64,000 nucleotides of DNA from the NCBI GenBank assembly GCA_002869385.1, contig PKTB01000007.1, forward strand, positions 144,729 to 208,728. The letters run 5' to 3'. This document shows, one piece after another, positions 1 through 9,721 of this stretch. The position numbers and the translations under genes are program-made. This stretch comes from Marinilabiliales bacterium. GTDB lineage: Bacteria; Bacteroidota; Bacteroidia; Bacteroidales; ML635J-15. Position 1 is the first letter of the stretch, and each line of letters opens with the position of its first letter. Under the pieces are notes generated by a model. The model searched no databases, was not told where the DNA came from, and was given only the letters and a program-made list of their open reading frames with translations.

Positions 1-1186
1 TATCGTTTAATACAATACATTCTTTAGAATAAGTATAAGCGTTTGAGAAATCGTTCATTTCTGCATAAGTGTTAGCAATGCTTTTACATATTCTATATTG
101 TAATCGAATGTTTTTAATTTGTATGCTAATTTTCAATGCTGAAAAAAAAGAGGGCAAGGCGTTTTGATAATCAGCTTTAGAGAAATACAATTCACCAATG
201 CTTTCCATTACAGTTGACATTCCTTTTAAGTCTTCAATAGATTCAGATATTTCAAAAGAAGAATAGAAGTAATTTATCGCAGAATTGAAGTCTCCTGTTT
301 CCATAAACACTTTACCTAAATTCATTAAATAAACAGCTTTTAAAGAAAGAAACCCATTTTGTTCGGCAATTAGAATGCTACTTTCAAAGTTTTCTTTTGC
401 CTTGTCATAATATCCATATTCCAGGAAAATTGTTCCTATATTATTCAAGCAGATACATGCCCCTTCAAGATTCCCAATTTCCTTTGCGATTCTTAATGCT
501 TGATAATAATAAGTTAGAGCATTTTCTTTGTCTTTTTGAGCGGAATACAAATTGCCTAAATTACCGCTAATAATTGCAATTCCCTTTTTATCATCAATAT
601 CCTCCATTATTGACAAGGCAGAAAGATAAGACTCGAGAGCCTTAGGATAGTTTGACAAGTTAAAATGAATTATACCATTTTCGATCAGGGTTATTGCAAT
701 ACCGCGAGGTTCACCAATATCTTTTTTTAGTGCCAAGGCTTTTAAATTATACTCTAAAGCTTTGTCGTAATAATCAATTTGGCGATAAAGAATAGAAAGA
801 TTATTTAGAGCCAAAGACATAAACTTTTTATTTTGCCCTGAGAGAGCTAGATCGTAAAGTTCCAATAAATATATTTGGGCTTTTTCGTACTGGCTTTGTT
901 GTAAAAGAATTACACTGTATTCGTTTAAAACGGATAAATAAAATTGAGTGTTATTTGTCTTTTTTGCAAGGACAATGGCATTGTTCCCATAATTTAAAAC
1001 TTCTTCTTCTGGTAGGGAAGAGTTGCAAGAAGCCATTTCAATCATTAGACGTACTTTAACTGTATCCTGTGAAGCTGATTTTAATTGAGTTCTTAGACTA
1101 TCAATTTTTAATTGTTGTTAGTAAGAAGCTGAATATAAAAAGCAAGTAGCTAAAATTGTTAAAATATATGTAAATAGATTTTTCAT
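1..1186 (-). pseudogene. TPR-repeat protein, interrupted by an in-frame stop and cut by the window edge
   Basis: Reading minus from ATG 1184-1186, an N-terminal signal sequence (MKNLFTYILTILATCFLYSA) is followed by TAA at 1118-1120 (codon 23). The same frame then stays open to the window edge, giving about 370 residues of tandem tetratricopeptide repeats with the usual A-L-x-Y and G-N-L-x-x pattern (for example ALEYNLKALALKKDIGEPRG). TPR arrays of this kind in Bacteroidota usually form the sensor part of a larger kinase or DNA-binding regulator, but that part lies outside the window. The stop falls right at the likely signal-peptide cleavage region. Exact role unknown; confident about TPR, and about the interruption as the sequence stands. 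Confidence 0.75.
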
Positions 1187-1331
1187 CAGAATCAAATTTT
1201 AAGAAATGGCACTAATGTTATTCTCTTTTAATAAGCAAATGTAGCAAAATAAATCCATATAAGAATGTCCGATAAAACAAAATAATAATAGATGAAAATT
1301 TGTGAATTATGGTTATATGATACCATAGGGA

Positions 1332-1787
1332 TTATTTAATCTTTACGAAATTATTTGTGATACATGTGTTTTTGTTTTTTAGTTTCAAAAGATATGACCC
1401 AGGTGGTAATTCACTAAGTGGCAAGCTGATATTTATTTTAGATTGAAGCACATGAAAAATATGATTATAAACAATTTTCATATCCGTATTTAAAATGCAG
1501 ATCTCGAACGCAAATGCATCAGAGTTAGCACAAATAATACAATCTTGCTTATTGAAATTGTTTGAATGTGATTGAATTTGATCGTTTGAAGTAGGGTTAT
1601 CATCGTGTTTACACTTTGCCAATTTGCAGGGAATTACAAGTTTGCAGGTTTTAGAAATTTCTGGATTTAATTTCGTGTCGAATAAATTATCTTGACAATC
1701 AACAATTGCATCAATAAAAATTTGGTTTTCGTTATTTATTGTATTAATATCTGTATTGATTATAAAAACGAGCTTTTTTTTATTCAT
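1332..1787 (-). CDS. Small hypothetical protein with a T9SS-sorting-like C-terminus
   Basis: Start set at ATG 1785-1787 (MNKKKLVF); the frame could open earlier at GTG 1796. About 151 aa, rich in Asn, Ile and Lys, with a Cys/His cluster (CKLAKCKHDD) near residue 55-64. The last 45 residues (LPLSELPPGSYLLKLKN, ending NNFVKIK) resemble the final strands of a T9SS type A sorting domain, whose usual form is L..G.Y.l.l......kkf.k. No clear signal peptide is visible, so this may be the tail of a larger decayed surface protein. Function unknown. Confidence 0.4.
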   Translation of the reverse strand: MNKKKLVFIINTDINTINNENQIFIDAIVDCQDNLFDTKLNPEISKTCKLVIPCKLAKCKHDDNPTSNDQIQSHSNNFNKQDCIICANSDAFAFEICILNTDMKIVYNHIFHVLQSKINISLPLSELPPGSYLLKLKNKNTCITNNFVKIK

Positions 1788-1927
1788 AAGATCCACTGCA
1801 CTTTATCTTTAAATCTCTCTAACATTAAACATTGTAATTCATATCATTTGTCCACGCATTTTTAAAGACGTGATGTGAAAATTGTCTTCAATAAAAGTTA
1901 AACTTTTGTTCTGTTGTAACAATTTCT

Positions 1928-2704
1928 TTAAGGAACAACACTAATAAAGTATGTGAAGAATTTATTGTAAAAATTCAGAATTTTATTGAGAGTCCACGAA
2001 AAATAATCACTTGGGTAGGTGATAAAATAGTCTAAAAACAATGATTCATATTTAATACGCTTTGTTCTTACGTAGGAAGGAAAGGGAGCACTTGTGCGAT
2101 GAGCATTATTTATCTGGAGTGTTTTAATAGTGGAATTTTTTGATATGTGTAGAATATCGGATTCCTTCTTTTTTTGCACTAGTACTCCCTTTGTCTTTTT
2201 ATAATAACAGTTAGAAATAAAATTTCTATAGGCAGAGATTGTTGTAAATTTTGTTTTGATAATAAAAAGCATACAAAATTCCCGGAGGGTATTGTTATAA
2301 AGAGGTGTTGAGTTAGAGTACCCATTTAGAGTATCCGTAAAATAAAATATTCTGTAAGTAATAGCAGAATTCAGATATAAAGATTTTTGTATGCTTTTAT
2401 AATTTTGAATGATAGACTTTGAATTTGGATTATTGTTTCTTTTATAAAAAAACGACAAAAGTGTTTTATTTATGTTTGATAGAACATTTGGCTCATTGTT
2501 ATTTGATGAGGATTTTTAGCTATAAGAGAAGATAGAGCTTACACTTTTGCCGTTTAATAAGTTTTTTTTCTGATTAATATGATTGAGAACATTAAAACTA
2601 TTTGATTGTGTTGCAATTAAATGGTTGTCTGTAAGAAAACAATTCCCTAATAAAATAGCAATATATAGGTTTAGAAATACATATATTTTTGAGGTATGGT
2701 TCAT
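1928..2704 (-). pseudogene. Hypothetical exported protein with one in-frame stop
   Basis: ATG 2702-2704 opens a frame with an N-terminal hydrophobic segment (residues about 7-24, YVFLNLYIAILLGN) that looks like a signal peptide or anchor. TAA at 2516-2518 is codon 63. The frame then stays open to 1928, for 258 codons in total if read through. No domain recognised; the protein is Ser/Asn/Tyr-rich. The two halves belong together because they share one frame and there is no start codon just after the stop. It sits among minus-strand accessory genes left of the integrative element. Confidence 0.45.
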
Positions 2705-2814
2705 TTGATCCTTGTAATATGATATTTATTTAAATAAAAGTTAGGATAAAAGTATTTTGAAAAACAAAGACATACAAATTTTGTGTGAGGCAGTTGATAA
2801 ATTGGTGCAGATTC

Positions 2815-2885
2815 GGAGACCCACACGTTAGCCCTTCGACCACTTCGACCCTTCGACAAGCCAGCAACTTTCGCGCGGCAGCTGT
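2815..2885. repeat. GC-rich low-complexity patch with TTCGAC repeats
   Basis: Between convergent accessory genes lies a patch far richer in G+C than its surroundings. It has three close TTCGAC units around 2836-2862 and a GCGCGGCAGC-like run near 2873-2882. It contains no ORF. It lies close to where the cargo of the integrative element begins (first cargo gene at 2966), so it could mark an insertion junction. That is inference only; no matching att core was found here. Confidence 0.35.
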
Positions 2886-2965
2886 GCTAATATTAAAGCA
2901 TTTTTGGTTATTTGAAAATATTGTTTGATAAAAGCATGTCTTATTGCAAATATTGGTAATATTGC

Positions 2966-3916
2966 ATGAAGTTTCTTACTTATTTGAATGTTAGCAGAAA
3001 AGCAAAACCATTTAAACCTAAAATTATGAATATTGAAAAATGTGCAATTATTGGTTATGATCTTAAGCCAAATGAATTAAAGCCACTGACAAGTGCTACA
3101 ATTGAATATGAAACCGAATTTGTTGGTAAAGTAAAAATTACAATACCAGCATATATGGAATTATTTAAAGGTGATTTTGAAATATATTTAATTGCGGGTA
3201 TTTGCAAACAAAGAACAATAAATGGGTTAGAACCCATATTAATTGATAATAGTTTTATTCAAGAAGGATACAAAAAGTTTGCACCTAGTAGTTTTGATGA
3301 AAAATGTATGCTATTAAACAAAGTCCTATATCAATTATTTGGTAAAGAAAATATTGAATTTGAATTGATGGCAGGTAAGCATTTTGCACTGGGTTATGCA
3401 AATCCTGAAGAGTTTTCTAGGTTAATGGATCAATTAATAACGGAAAGATTTCTCACTGTAAAAAACTTAAAGAAGATGTCTCGTTTTGATGGCTCTGAAA
3501 TATATATTGGTGTTAAAATGACATCTTATGGAAAAGAAGAAGCAAAAAAAGCTTTACCCAAAATGCCACTATTCGGATTAGTAAATCAAGAAATTGAAAC
3601 TGGAAATAAAAAAATAGATGAAAAAATTAATCACGCAAGGACTTTATTCTTTTCTGAGCCTCAGACAATAGATAATATGCGTTCTGCTTGTGAAACACTT
3701 AGTTTTATATTGGAACCATATCGTGATTCTCTGAAGTCCTATTTTAGTTCGAAAGACGTTTCTGATTTTTTTCAGCTTGTAAATGGATTCGATATTAGAC
3801 ATAATAAAGATGCAAAAAAAAAAATTGAAGAACCAGAGCAGCTGGAATGGGTGTTTTATTCTTTGTTAAACACAATCAATACATTTGCTAAATTGGAAAA
3901 AAAGTACTCTAAATAG
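2966..3916 (+). CDS. Hypothetical protein with a possible HEPN/Abi-C-like C-terminus
   Basis: 316 aa, soluble, no signal peptide; a second possible start is ATG 3026 (MNIEKCAIIGY). Residues 1-200 are not recognised. The last ~100 residues are helical and contain FFQLVNGFDIRHNKD near residue 270. That stretch resembles the C-terminal helical domain of some abortive-infection proteins, but the canonical HEPN R-x4-6-H spacing is not present, so the comparison is weak. It is plus-strand cargo of an integrative element whose integrase and HTH genes read the other way. A defence role is inference from position only. Confidence 0.5.
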   Translation: MKFLTYLNVSRKAKPFKPKIMNIEKCAIIGYDLKPNELKPLTSATIEYETEFVGKVKITIPAYMELFKGDFEIYLIAGICKQRTINGLEPILIDNSFIQEGYKKFAPSSFDEKCMLLNKVLYQLFGKENIEFELMAGKHFALGYANPEEFSRLMDQLITERFLTVKNLKKMSRFDGSEIYIGVKMTSYGKEEAKKALPKMPLFGLVNQEIETGNKKIDEKINHARTLFFSEPQTIDNMRSACETLSFILEPYRDSLKSYFSSKDVSDFFQLVNGFDIRHNKDAKKKIEEPEQLEWVFYSLLNTINTFAKLEKKYSK

Positions 3917-4050
3917 TATTATTCGACTTGTTTGTACAAACACATATTGGAGTGATGATGGTGTGTGAACTTGGATGACTGAAACATTGAATTTATCCAC
4001 CAAATAGTAATTGGCATTTTGGCCAACAAAAACAAAAATAATTAGATAAA

Positions 4051-5328
4051 ATGGAAGATATTTATAAAGAACTAAAGCGTATTATTCTTGAAATTAAAAA
4101 TACTGAAAGTGATTTCACACCAATTACAATTGATATTGCAAAATATTTTAACACCAGGAGTTATGGAAATCTTGTTTTAGAAATAAATGAAGATATGGAA
4201 AGTGTACTATCCCATATCAAAGAAATTTTATACTTCGAAAGACTTGCAGACATTGTACATGGATTTAATTTCACCCTTAAAGCATGTCTCTATAACCAAA
4301 AGGAGTTAACAGTAATAAATGAATTGTTATTAAAAATTTCAGGAATTTCTATTGATAAGAATGAAATGGATTTTGCATTAAGATCACCTAAAGAATTTGT
4401 TCAGTCAAAAATTGACTATAAGACTGATGCTGAAATTCAAAAATTATTTGATGCTCGGATTTCAGTTTACAATTACACTCAAAATGACAATACAAATTAC
4501 ACATTATATAAAAAGGCTTTTGTCATTTCTGTAATTTTACTAAAGAATGAGATTGAGAAATATTTTAATCCAATCGAAGAAATTTCAAATGATTATTTAT
4601 ACCTAAAAGGACATTATACTTCAAAGGGAATTGATCTTATGAATGATCCTCAATTTTCAAGTTACCAATTAATTTCTGTAAATGATAATTTTAATTTGCA
4701 AGATGTATATCCTCCTAGAGTATATGATATAAATTGTGGATCAACAATATTTTTGAATGGGGTTGAGGATTATGTCTATAAATATTTACTTGAACTTTAT
4801 AATAAATATAAATTCAATTTGTCCCTTAAACCAAGTTCCATATTTTTTCTAAATGGAGAATTTAATCTTGTAAAAATAGAGGAACATTTAGAAACGGGTA
4901 AATACTTTGACATTAATAATTTAAAGCAAAAATTAATCACAAAGCTTTATAATGAAGAATATGATAATTTATGGATAAATGTTGATTATAATGATTTGAA
5001 ATTTGAAGAAATCCTTCGAGATTTCAGTTGTTATAAGGACATGATTGTTACACAAGTTGTACATTGTCAATATATAATTGATAACGACAAAATATTTATA
5101 ACACATTTAGATCATGAATTTATTTTCTATACCATTGATGAATTTGACAAAAGGCAGACAAGTCCTCTTCAAAAAGGAGGAGCTATGACCCGTATTAAAA
5201 CATTCAAAATAGATAATAGTAAAATACCTATCACTGAAAATGATAACGCATTATTTATGATTTTAAAAATGAAGTTTAAGAATACTGAGTTACTTGAAGA
5301 ATACTTTGATAAAATAGAAGAAAATTAA
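4051..5328 (+). CDS. Hypothetical protein, first gene of a two-gene cargo operon
   Basis: 425 aa, acidic, soluble, no membrane segment or signal peptide. No family recognised. The first ~180 residues are predicted helical (MEDIYKELKRIILEIKN), and the rest is mixed with many Asn/Asp/Tyr. It starts 134 bp after the preceding plus-strand gene, and its TAA overlaps the ATG of the next gene in a TAATG junction, which implies translational coupling. Very low G+C, like the rest of the element cargo. Sitting opposite the VirE/HTH/integrase genes, it is a typical place for accessory (often defence) genes, but nothing in the sequence proves a function. Confidence 0.55.
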   Translation: MEDIYKELKRIILEIKNTESDFTPITIDIAKYFNTRSYGNLVLEINEDMESVLSHIKEILYFERLADIVHGFNFTLKACLYNQKELTVINELLLKISGISIDKNEMDFALRSPKEFVQSKIDYKTDAEIQKLFDARISVYNYTQNDNTNYTLYKKAFVISVILLKNEIEKYFNPIEEISNDYLYLKGHYTSKGIDLMNDPQFSSYQLISVNDNFNLQDVYPPRVYDINCGSTIFLNGVEDYVYKYLLELYNKYKFNLSLKPSSIFFLNGEFNLVKIEEHLETGKYFDINNLKQKLITKLYNEEYDNLWINVDYNDLKFEEILRDFSCYKDMIVTQVVHCQYIIDNDKIFITHLDHEFIFYTIDEFDKRQTSPLQKGGAMTRIKTFKIDNSKIPITENDNALFMILKMKFKNTELLEEYFDKIEEN

Positions 5329-5663
5329 TGCAAATAATGTCTAAAAATACAATAGAGATAAATGACTTTTTAGAAAGGCACAAATTAGAGATTAAAAGTT
5401 TAATTGAAGAATTTGACCTTAATATAGAGTTTAGTTCACATGATTTTATTGAAAAGTTTATAGTGAAATTTGAAAGTGATTATATTGAGATGCTTGTAAA
5501 GTATCAAAAATCTGGACAAGCATTTCGAAAAGTACATGGTATGATGGCTAGATTTTTAAGCTTAAATATGTCTAATTTGAGGATTGTAAAAACTCTAAGA
5601 AAAGGAAGTGAGAATGTTCGAGGAAAAATTGACAATATTAAATGGTGGATGAGAATTAATTAA
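5328..5663 (+). CDS. Small hypothetical protein, second gene of the cargo operon
   Basis: 111 aa; the start overlaps the previous stop by one base (TAATG), though MSKNTIEI three codons downstream is an equally possible start. It is helical, with no recognised motif; the C-terminus is basic and Trp-rich (NIKWWMRIN). Strict coupling to the 425-aa partner suggests the two products act together, as in two-component defence or toxin-antitoxin-like modules, but no catalytic motif is visible in either. It converges with the VirE/DUF3987 gene ending at 5733. Confidence 0.5.
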   Translation: MQIMSKNTIEINDFLERHKLEIKSLIEEFDLNIEFSSHDFIEKFIVKFESDYIEMLVKYQKSGQAFRKVHGMMARFLSLNMSNLRIVKTLRKGSENVRGKIDNIKWWMRIN

Positions 5664-5732
5664 GAATTCCCAAATTTGAAAATAAGATAATAAGAAATGG
5701 TTCCATTATTTGTGTGGACTAATAAGTTATTT

Positions 5733-7967
5733 TCAGAATTTAGAGTATTGTCCGTAAGCTTCTTGAGTTAAATACTTGCCAAGTAGCTGTTTTAAGAATG
5801 AATCAACAGAACGTTCGGACAATCTGTGCTTTTTCCCAAGAGCAACAGCTTCAGCTCTTTTAAAGCTCTCGGGTAATGCATCGAAGAAATGTTGTTTGTA
5901 ATTTCCTGATTTAAGAATCTGTTCCTTATCTTGAGCTTGTAAATTGTGAAACATGAAAATACTATGGTCGAGATATATTTGGGCAAGTTTTATTGCTGTT
6001 TTGAAATCTGTTTCGGAACAAATAATAGAGTGGCTCATTTCAGCATTTTCGAATTTACGTAAGGATGTGAAAATCATTGCAATTCTGTAAATAATTAGTC
6101 CTAATCTTTTTACAATGCTTGCAGAATCTTCGCCACTAAAAATTACAACCTGAGTTAGCCAGTTTTTACAAGTTTCGTTAAGTAAATCCCATTGGCTTTT
6201 TGTAAGCTTGATTATAGTCTCTTGAATATTTAAAAACTCTACTAGTTTTACGATATCAGATGCAATGTCATTTAAATGTGCTGTCAAATTTATATTATTG
6301 GCAAATGGAGACACATCTCGCCAAACCTGATCAACTTTGAAGACATAAAATATAAATCTACTAAATAAGCCATCTTCTGAAGAAACAATAAGGTTCATCA
6401 CCTGAGAAGGAGTTCCTGAAAGGGCAATTGATATTCTTGGTTTAGGGACTTCTATATACTCATTGTTTGTTTTTTTTGAGCTGGATATTAGTTCATGATG
6501 AAAGGCTTTACGAAGCATGTCAGAGTATGATCCCCAGTCTTGTTTGAGAACATTACCCATGGTGTCGGCCTCAGTTTCACAAATTATGCCGGACCCATTA
6601 TTTTGATCCATGTGAGAAAGAATCTTTGCATAACTTGTGTTTGCAGGAATAAACAGAACTTTAAAAGGTGGTTTTTCCGGAGGATCTTCTGGACCTTCAC
6701 TTTTTTTTCTGAATCTTTGACGATATAGAAAATCCCGTAATTCAGAATTGTATTTTTTTTCATCCTGTTTACTGATGTTGATTATTCTCTCATGCTCTTT
6801 TTCGGCGAGCATTTTCTAGAAATCCATAGCCCCTTTCCCGCTAGCTGCAGGAGCAATAATAAAACTAAATAAATTGGGATATACTTCTTTCTGGGCATAA
6901 ATGCCTGAGACACCAGGTAAGCAACCACTCAATATAGCAATTGCACCAGTTAAAAAAACATCTCTTTCTCTCCTATCACTAAATGCTGAACATCCGGAGT
7001 TAAGTACTTCAGGTAATAATGAAATTACATCATCAGGAATAAATGGTGTGTTTTTAAGGAAATCAAAATTTGAATCATTTGATGAATTAGTTTGCAAGTT
7101 TGCAAACTTTGCAAGTTTTGCAAATTCATCAATATGGTTTGAAAAAGCACTATTTACAGATTTTGAAATTTCTGTAAAAGCTAAGTCGTAATTAGAAGAA
7201 ATCAGAGAAATTGCTTCATTTTCAGGAATTCCAGCTCGATTGCAATTAGAAGCTAGTAAATAAATATAATTGTTTCTATTGCCATTAATATATGAGAGTT
7301 TTTTCTCAGTTAATAATTTACATCTCTCAAATAGAGTTGTGTATTCATTTGCATTTCGGCTAACAAAAGAAGAAGCCTTATTTTGTGGTTTTTCAAATAA
7401 ATTAAACAACTGGGGATTATCATTAATATAGGTGTTTGGATCGTAAGACACAAAGCAAAGTCTACTTATGTCTTTACAGCTTGAGTCGGCAATAATGTTT
7501 AGTTTGTCTTCATAGAACTTTTGAACCTGCTTGTAAACATATGTATGTTGAGTTGCTTCTGCATTTGTTTTGATAAAAACTTTGAATCCATTGTTACGGG
7601 GGCTCCGAAAACAAAAAAGAGTGTAAGGGATGGCAATTATCTTATCAAAAATATTATCCAATTCAGATTGTTGTAATTTGTCAAAATCGAGATGAATAAT
7701 ACCATTATACTGATTGAGGAATTCAAGTTTTCGACCTTTCGAAAAAGATGCAGAGGGAGTAAACGCGATTAGTTTTTTCTTTAATTAATCTGTTCTTTCA
7801 GTATCTCCTTTTAAGAATGATTCACGAATATTCTCAATTTCCTGTTTGAAAGCTCCGTTTTTAATGCGATTAATTATATCTAACAGAGAAATATCTTCGA
7901 GAGGTTTCGAAAAGGTTTTAAAAACAGTTATACAGTGTTTGGTTTCAGTAAGTTCGGTAGTAATCAT
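5733..7967 (-). pseudogene. VirE N-terminal/DUF3987 mobile-element protein with two in-frame stops
   Basis: One frame from ATG 7965-7967 to 5733 (744 codons) holds a BT4734/VirE-like N-terminal domain (LKKKLIAFTPSASF, then NGIIHLDFDKL) and a DUF3987 domain with a P-loop-like APAASGKG at about residues 374-381 and LSGTPSQV further on. It is broken by TAA at 7785-7787 (codon 61) and TAG at 6816-6818 (codon 384, four residues after the P-loop-like GKG). Relatives are found in Bacteroidota integrative elements next to HTH proteins and an integrase, exactly as here. It begins 3 bp after the 92-aa HTH gene, so it was the last gene of that operon. Biochemical role in the element is not established. 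Confidence 0.75.
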
Positions 7968-7970
7968 AAT

Positions 7971-8249
7971 CTAGGGATTTGATGGATTGTAAAACTTCTT
8001 CAATAAATCAATAATATCACTGAGCCTATAGTAGAACTTTTTGCCAACTTGCGAATATCCGATAATATTCTGACTACGCCATTCTTGTGCAGTTCTTTTG
8101 CTAATATTCATTATTTGAATGAATTCCTGATTATCTAAAAACATTTGATCAGGATCATTCTTTTGGCTAATTCGGATTTTGAGCACTAGTTTTTCTAAGC
8201 GCTTTTGAATGTCTTCTAAGGCTTCCGTATTATGATTTGATTTTTCCAT
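7971..8249 (-). CDS. Helix-turn-helix (excisionase/MerR-like) protein
   Basis: 92 aa. Residues ~38-80 form an HTH_17-type DNA-binding domain: FIQIMNISKRTAQEWRSQN is the helix-turn-helix and VGKKFYYRLSDIIDLLKKF the wing and following helix. Such small proteins act as excisionases or element regulators. It lies 3 bp after its upstream HTH neighbour and 3 bp before the VirE/DUF3987 gene, so the three genes form one minus-strand operon. The N-terminal 35 residues are charged and probably coiled-coil. Confidence 0.75.
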   Translation of the reverse strand: MEKSNHNTEALEDIQKRLEKLVLKIRISQKNDPDQMFLDNQEFIQIMNISKRTAQEWRSQNIIGYSQVGKKFYYRLSDIIDLLKKFYNPSNP

Positions 8250-8252
8250 AGA

Positions 8253-8597
8253 CTATTTATTTTTTCTTAATAAGCAAGAGCCGGCATCTGCTTTAATTTC
8301 ATCTCTTGTTTTTTGTCTGCCAGATTTTAGATATACCAATAAGTCTGCTTTAGAAAAATAGAGTCGTTTTGTCCCTGCGGGTTTTAGAACAGGGATTTCG
8401 TTTCGGCTCACCTTTCCATAAATAGATTGCTTGGCCAGGTTAAGAAATTTGGCTGCCTGGTCGATGGTTAATAAATTGTCTTCATCTGCATCACTTGCAG
8501 ACTTTAATAATAAGAGTTGTTCAATTCTGTCAACTTTGCAGGTTAATTCACACACTGCTTCAGGAAGTTTGTCGAAAGTAAGATTGTTATTTTCCAT
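8253..8597 (-). CDS. Helix-turn-helix DNA-binding protein (excisionase family)
   Basis: 114 aa. A short coiled N-terminus (VCELTCKVDRIEQLLLL) is followed by a classic HTH_17 domain at residues ~42-92: LLTIDQAAKFLNLAKQSIYG, then the wing VLKPAGTKRLYFSKADLLVYL. The basic tail (SGRQKTRDEIKADAG) is typical of Bacteroidota element excisionase-like proteins. It is the first gene of the HTH-HTH-VirE operon and likely regulates excision or element genes together with the 92-aa paralogue. Confidence 0.8.
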   Translation of the reverse strand: MENNNLTFDKLPEAVCELTCKVDRIEQLLLLKSASDADEDNLLTIDQAAKFLNLAKQSIYGKVSRNEIPVLKPAGTKRLYFSKADLLVYLKSGRQKTRDEIKADAGSCLLRKNK

Positions 8598-8671
8598 TTG
8601 CTAAAAATTATTATATTTATTTAGCAAATAAATGGAATTTTGGATGATATTATTTAGCAAGCTAAATCATG

Positions 8672-9553
8672 CTAAATGTTATTTGTTAATCGCTTTATTT
8701 CTTTATCAAATTGAGGTTCGAAAACAGTAGAATACGTATTTGATGTATTTTGAACAGATGGGCCTGAAATTTTAAAATCTTTAATACAGTTTGATAAAAC
8801 AAAAGCAATTACATCCCTATTAAGATTTGGTTTAACAATACCCTTCCTTTTTAAAACATTGAAGTAATATCCGACACAGCTTTTTTGTGTTTTGTTGTTC
8901 CAAATATAATGATAGTGTTCTGATGACTTTAGCAATAATGGGGGTTCACATTTTATTAAGACATTTATATAATCTGAATAATTTGAATGGCTTTCCAGAA
9001 ATAAATCTTGAATTGACATAAGATTTGGTGCTGAATGAAAAGCATTGCATTTATAGTACGATTGAGCTTTTTCATTTTTCAGATCCTTATATTCGATTGA
9101 AAAATAGTTTAAAAGAATCTCGAGCTTCTTTATTTTTATGTGAGTTTGAACATTGTGGTTTTGAAGCATATCAAAATCTGAGTTGATAAAAAGAAAATAA
9201 TCATAATATGAAAAGTAATCATAAGAGTTGTTATAAATGATGTCTTTATTATTATGTCCACATAAGTCATATAAGGAGTTGCGTTTTTTCTTTAATTTCT
9301 TTAATTTCTTTTTTACTTTCTTAAGTTTTAAATTCAAAGGCATTGCAGAGTATTTTACCAAATAATATTTTAAGATATAATCTGCTTTACATAGAGCCTG
9401 TTTATTAATTACATTTTTAGCTTCAAATAGAATCTCATTTTTAAACTCTTTACAAATGTCAAATATCCCAAAGTCAGATTTTTCAAAAGCGCCCATTTTA
9501 AATAGTCTGCTAGCATATTCTAATTCATCATGATCTGTTTTGTTGTAAAACAT
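8672..9553 (-). CDS. Hypothetical protein of integrative elements
   Basis: 293 aa, no signal peptide or membrane segment. A strongly basic coiled region near residues 75-95 (LKLKKVKKKLKKLKKKR) is followed by an acidic/Tyr-rich middle, and the C-terminal third ends in a folded region (KSCVGYYFNVLKRKGIVKPN). Unknown proteins of this size commonly sit between the integrase and HTH genes in Bacteroidota integrative elements, so it is probably part of the element backbone. No catalytic motif seen. Confidence 0.55.
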   Translation of the reverse strand: MFYNKTDHDELEYASRLFKMGAFEKSDFGIFDICKEFKNEILFEAKNVINKQALCKADYILKYYLVKYSAMPLNLKLKKVKKKLKKLKKKRNSLYDLCGHNNKDIIYNNSYDYFSYYDYFLFINSDFDMLQNHNVQTHIKIKKLEILLNYFSIEYKDLKNEKAQSYYKCNAFHSAPNLMSIQDLFLESHSNYSDYINVLIKCEPPLLLKSSEHYHYIWNNKTQKSCVGYYFNVLKRKGIVKPNLNRDVIAFVLSNCIKDFKISGPSVQNTSNTYSTVFEPQFDKEIKRLTNNI

Positions 9554-9721
9554 AAGTAAAGAATTTTATGCAGACAAATTTATAAAAATAATGATTAGAT
9601 ATATAAGCTAACAATAAACAGGTAACAGTTATAATTAGCTTGCCCATTATATAAACACTGTAAAAAACCATATAAATTATAACTCGCAGCATTTATTATA
9701 AATGAGCTTGATATGAAATAG

